A stretch of DNA of 64,000 nt from Leifsonia aquatica (GTDB taxonomy: Bacteria > Actinomycetota > Actinomycetes > Actinomycetales > Microbacteriaceae), in assembly GCF_014190775.1 (NCBI RefSeq), contig NZ_JACHVP010000002.1, positions 124,001 to 188,000 of the forward strand. Reading direction: 5' to 3'. This document shows, piece after piece, positions 62,967-64,000 of the stretch (position 1 is its first letter; each line of letters opens with the position of its first letter). The notes below the pieces were generated by a model. It did no database searches. It saw only the letters and a list, made by a program, of their open reading frames with translations, and was not told the origin of the DNA. Position numbers and translations under genes: made by a program.

Positions 62967-64000
62967 ATGAAGATCGCCACCAAGAGAGGAATGATCGCGG
63001 CATCCGCGGTCCTCCTCGCAGCACTCAGTCTCACTGCCTGTTCGAACGGCTCCGGGAGTGGAAGCTCCTCCACTGCGGACGCCTCCAAGGCCCAGATCGG
63101 CCTTCTCCTCCCCGACTCCGTCACCGCCCGCTACGAAGCAGCCGACAAGCCCTTCTTCGAGGCCAAGATCAAGAGCCTCTGCCCCGACTGCAAGGTGCTC
63201 TACGCGAACGCCGACGGCGACGCCAGCAAGCAGCAGCAGCAGGCGGAGTCCATGCTGACGCAGGGCGTCAAGGTGCTCGTCCTCGACCCGTTCGACGGCG
63301 AGGCAGCGGCCTCCATCGTCGGCGAGGCCAAGGCCAAGAGCGTCCCGGTCATCTCCTACGACCGCCTCATCAACAGCAAGGACGTCAACTACTACATCTC
63401 CTTCGACAACGAGGAGGTCGGCAAACTGCAGGGCACGGCCCTGGTCGACAAGCTCAAGAAGGACGGCGTCCCCGCCGGCAGCGGCATCCTGATGGTCAAC
63501 GGCTCGCCGACCGACAACAACGCGACCCTGTTCAAGAAGGGCGCCCACAGCGTCATCGACACGAGCGGCTACAAGGTGCTCGCCGAGTACGACACACCAG
63601 GATGGGACCCGGCACAGGCCCAGAACTGGGTCTCCGGCCAGATCACGCAGTTCGGCAGCCAGATCAAGGGCATCTACGCGGCCAACGACGGCACGGGCGG
63701 CGGCGCGATCGCCGCACTCAAGGCGGCCAACGTCTCGCCGATCCCGCCGGTCACCGGACAGGACGCCGAGCTCGCGGGCATCCAGCGCATCCTCGCCGGC
63801 GACCAGTACATGACCGTCTACAAGGCCATCCAGCCGGAGGCAGAGAAGGCGGCCGAGCTCGCGATCGCACTCACCAAGGCCCAGAAGCCGGCGGGTGACA
63901 CGAGCGTCGACACAGCGGGCGGCGCGAAGATCGCGTCGTTCCTCCTGAAGCCGGTCGCGGTCACGACCGACAACATCGAGAGCACCGTCGTCAAGGACGA
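62967..64000 (+). CDS. Sugar ABC transporter substrate-binding lipoprotein, 3' end missing
   Basis: At least 344 residues, cut by the window end. Signal peptide with lipobox (LSLTACS, Cys at about 25). The periplasmic-binding-protein fold of the ribose/xylose type (Peripla_BP_4) shows IGLLLPDSVTARYE, VLVLDPFDGEAAASIVGEA, VISYDRLINSKDVNYYISFDN (in parts) and AANDGTGGGAIAALKAA. It resembles XylF/ChvE. It captures a sugar outside the membrane for an importer whose ATPase and permease genes presumably follow. GGAGG (62955-62959) sits 7 bases before the ATG. Confidence 0.93.
   Translation, partial: MKIATKRGMIAASAVLLAALSLTACSNGSGSGSSSTADASKAQIGLLLPDSVTARYEAADKPFFEAKIKSLCPDCKVLYANADGDASKQQQQAESMLTQGVKVLVLDPFDGEAAASIVGEAKAKSVPVISYDRLINSKDVNYYISFDNEEVGKLQGTALVDKLKKDGVPAGSGILMVNGSPTDNNATLFKKGAHSVIDTSGYKVLAEYDTPGWDPAQAQNWVSGQITQFGSQIKGIYAANDGTGGGAIAALKAANVSPIPPVTGQDAELAGIQRILAGDQYMTVYKAIQPEAEKAAELAIALTKAQKPAGDTSVDTAGGAKIASFLLKPVAVTTDNIESTVVKD

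Overview
The window is a chromosomal segment of a high-GC Gram-positive bacterium. Base composition (about 70% G+C by eye), the organisation of the rRNA operon, menaquinone genes grouped with PLDc_N and DUF4229 membrane proteins, a system II cytochrome c maturation operon, a polyprenol-phosphate mannose synthase and pervasive leaderless promoters all fit Actinobacteria. A Microbacteriaceae member such as a Leifsonia relative is the best guess. That assignment is inference: no 16S comparison could be run.

Layout. 1-2350 (minus): a three-gene operon that looks like a type VII secretion cargo unit. It holds a small helical partner, a protein with a WXG-type helical head and an alpha/beta-hydrolase tail, and a lipoprotein cut by the window edge. 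2520-5691: an Lrp/AsnC regulator, an SRPBCC protein and an OmpR-type two-component pair. 5685-16418: metabolic and housekeeping genes (aldo/keto reductase, bifunctional PutA, FAD enzymes, AlkA-like glycosylase, thioesterase, small membrane protein). 16470-22911: a primary-amine degradation island with a copper amine oxidase, an amine/amino-acid permease, an AraC-type regulator and an aldehyde dehydrogenase, arranged in logic like E. coli tynA/feaR/feaB. 22901-29657: menaquinone biosynthesis (menD, menA, menE, menB, menC) with two small membrane proteins. 29676-32637: a HAD-IIA phosphatase and an unusual RGG-repeat/TPR/acidic-tail protein. 32735-38499: one rrn operon on the minus strand (16S-23S-5S, no spacer tRNA) with its terminator, leader and promoters. 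38808-43569 (minus): a five-gene operon, histidine phosphatase-resA-ccdA-resB-ccsB, for cytochrome c maturation. 43676-47095: a short archaeal-type Asp-tRNA synthetase, RadC, a cluster of DnaA-box-like sites, and a thiolase. 47184-50812 (minus): the methylcitrate operon prpD-prpB-prpC. 50843-61508: mixed genes, including a LysE exporter, Ppm1-type glycosyltransferase, TrhO rhodanese, Na+/H+ antiporter, LssY_C membrane protein, a PEP mutase/isocitrate lyase family enzyme, and two DUF1304 genes flanking a FAD monooxygenase. 61638-64000: a ROK repressor followed by the first gene of a sugar ABC importer, cut by the window end.

Three observations stand out. First, 27 start codons are preceded by a TAnnnT hexamer ending exactly 6-8 bases upstream, which indicates that leaderless mRNAs are the rule here; this fixes several start codons. 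Second, the first operon is a good candidate for an undescribed T7SS lipase effector with a lipoprotein immunity partner. Third, the gene next to the rRNA operon encodes 14 RGGYSR-type repeats built from four 141-bp DNA units, joined to a TPR domain and an acidic tail, which is an unusual disordered, possibly RNA-binding architecture for a bacterium. No insertion sequence, CRISPR array, tRNA gene or prophage was recognised.
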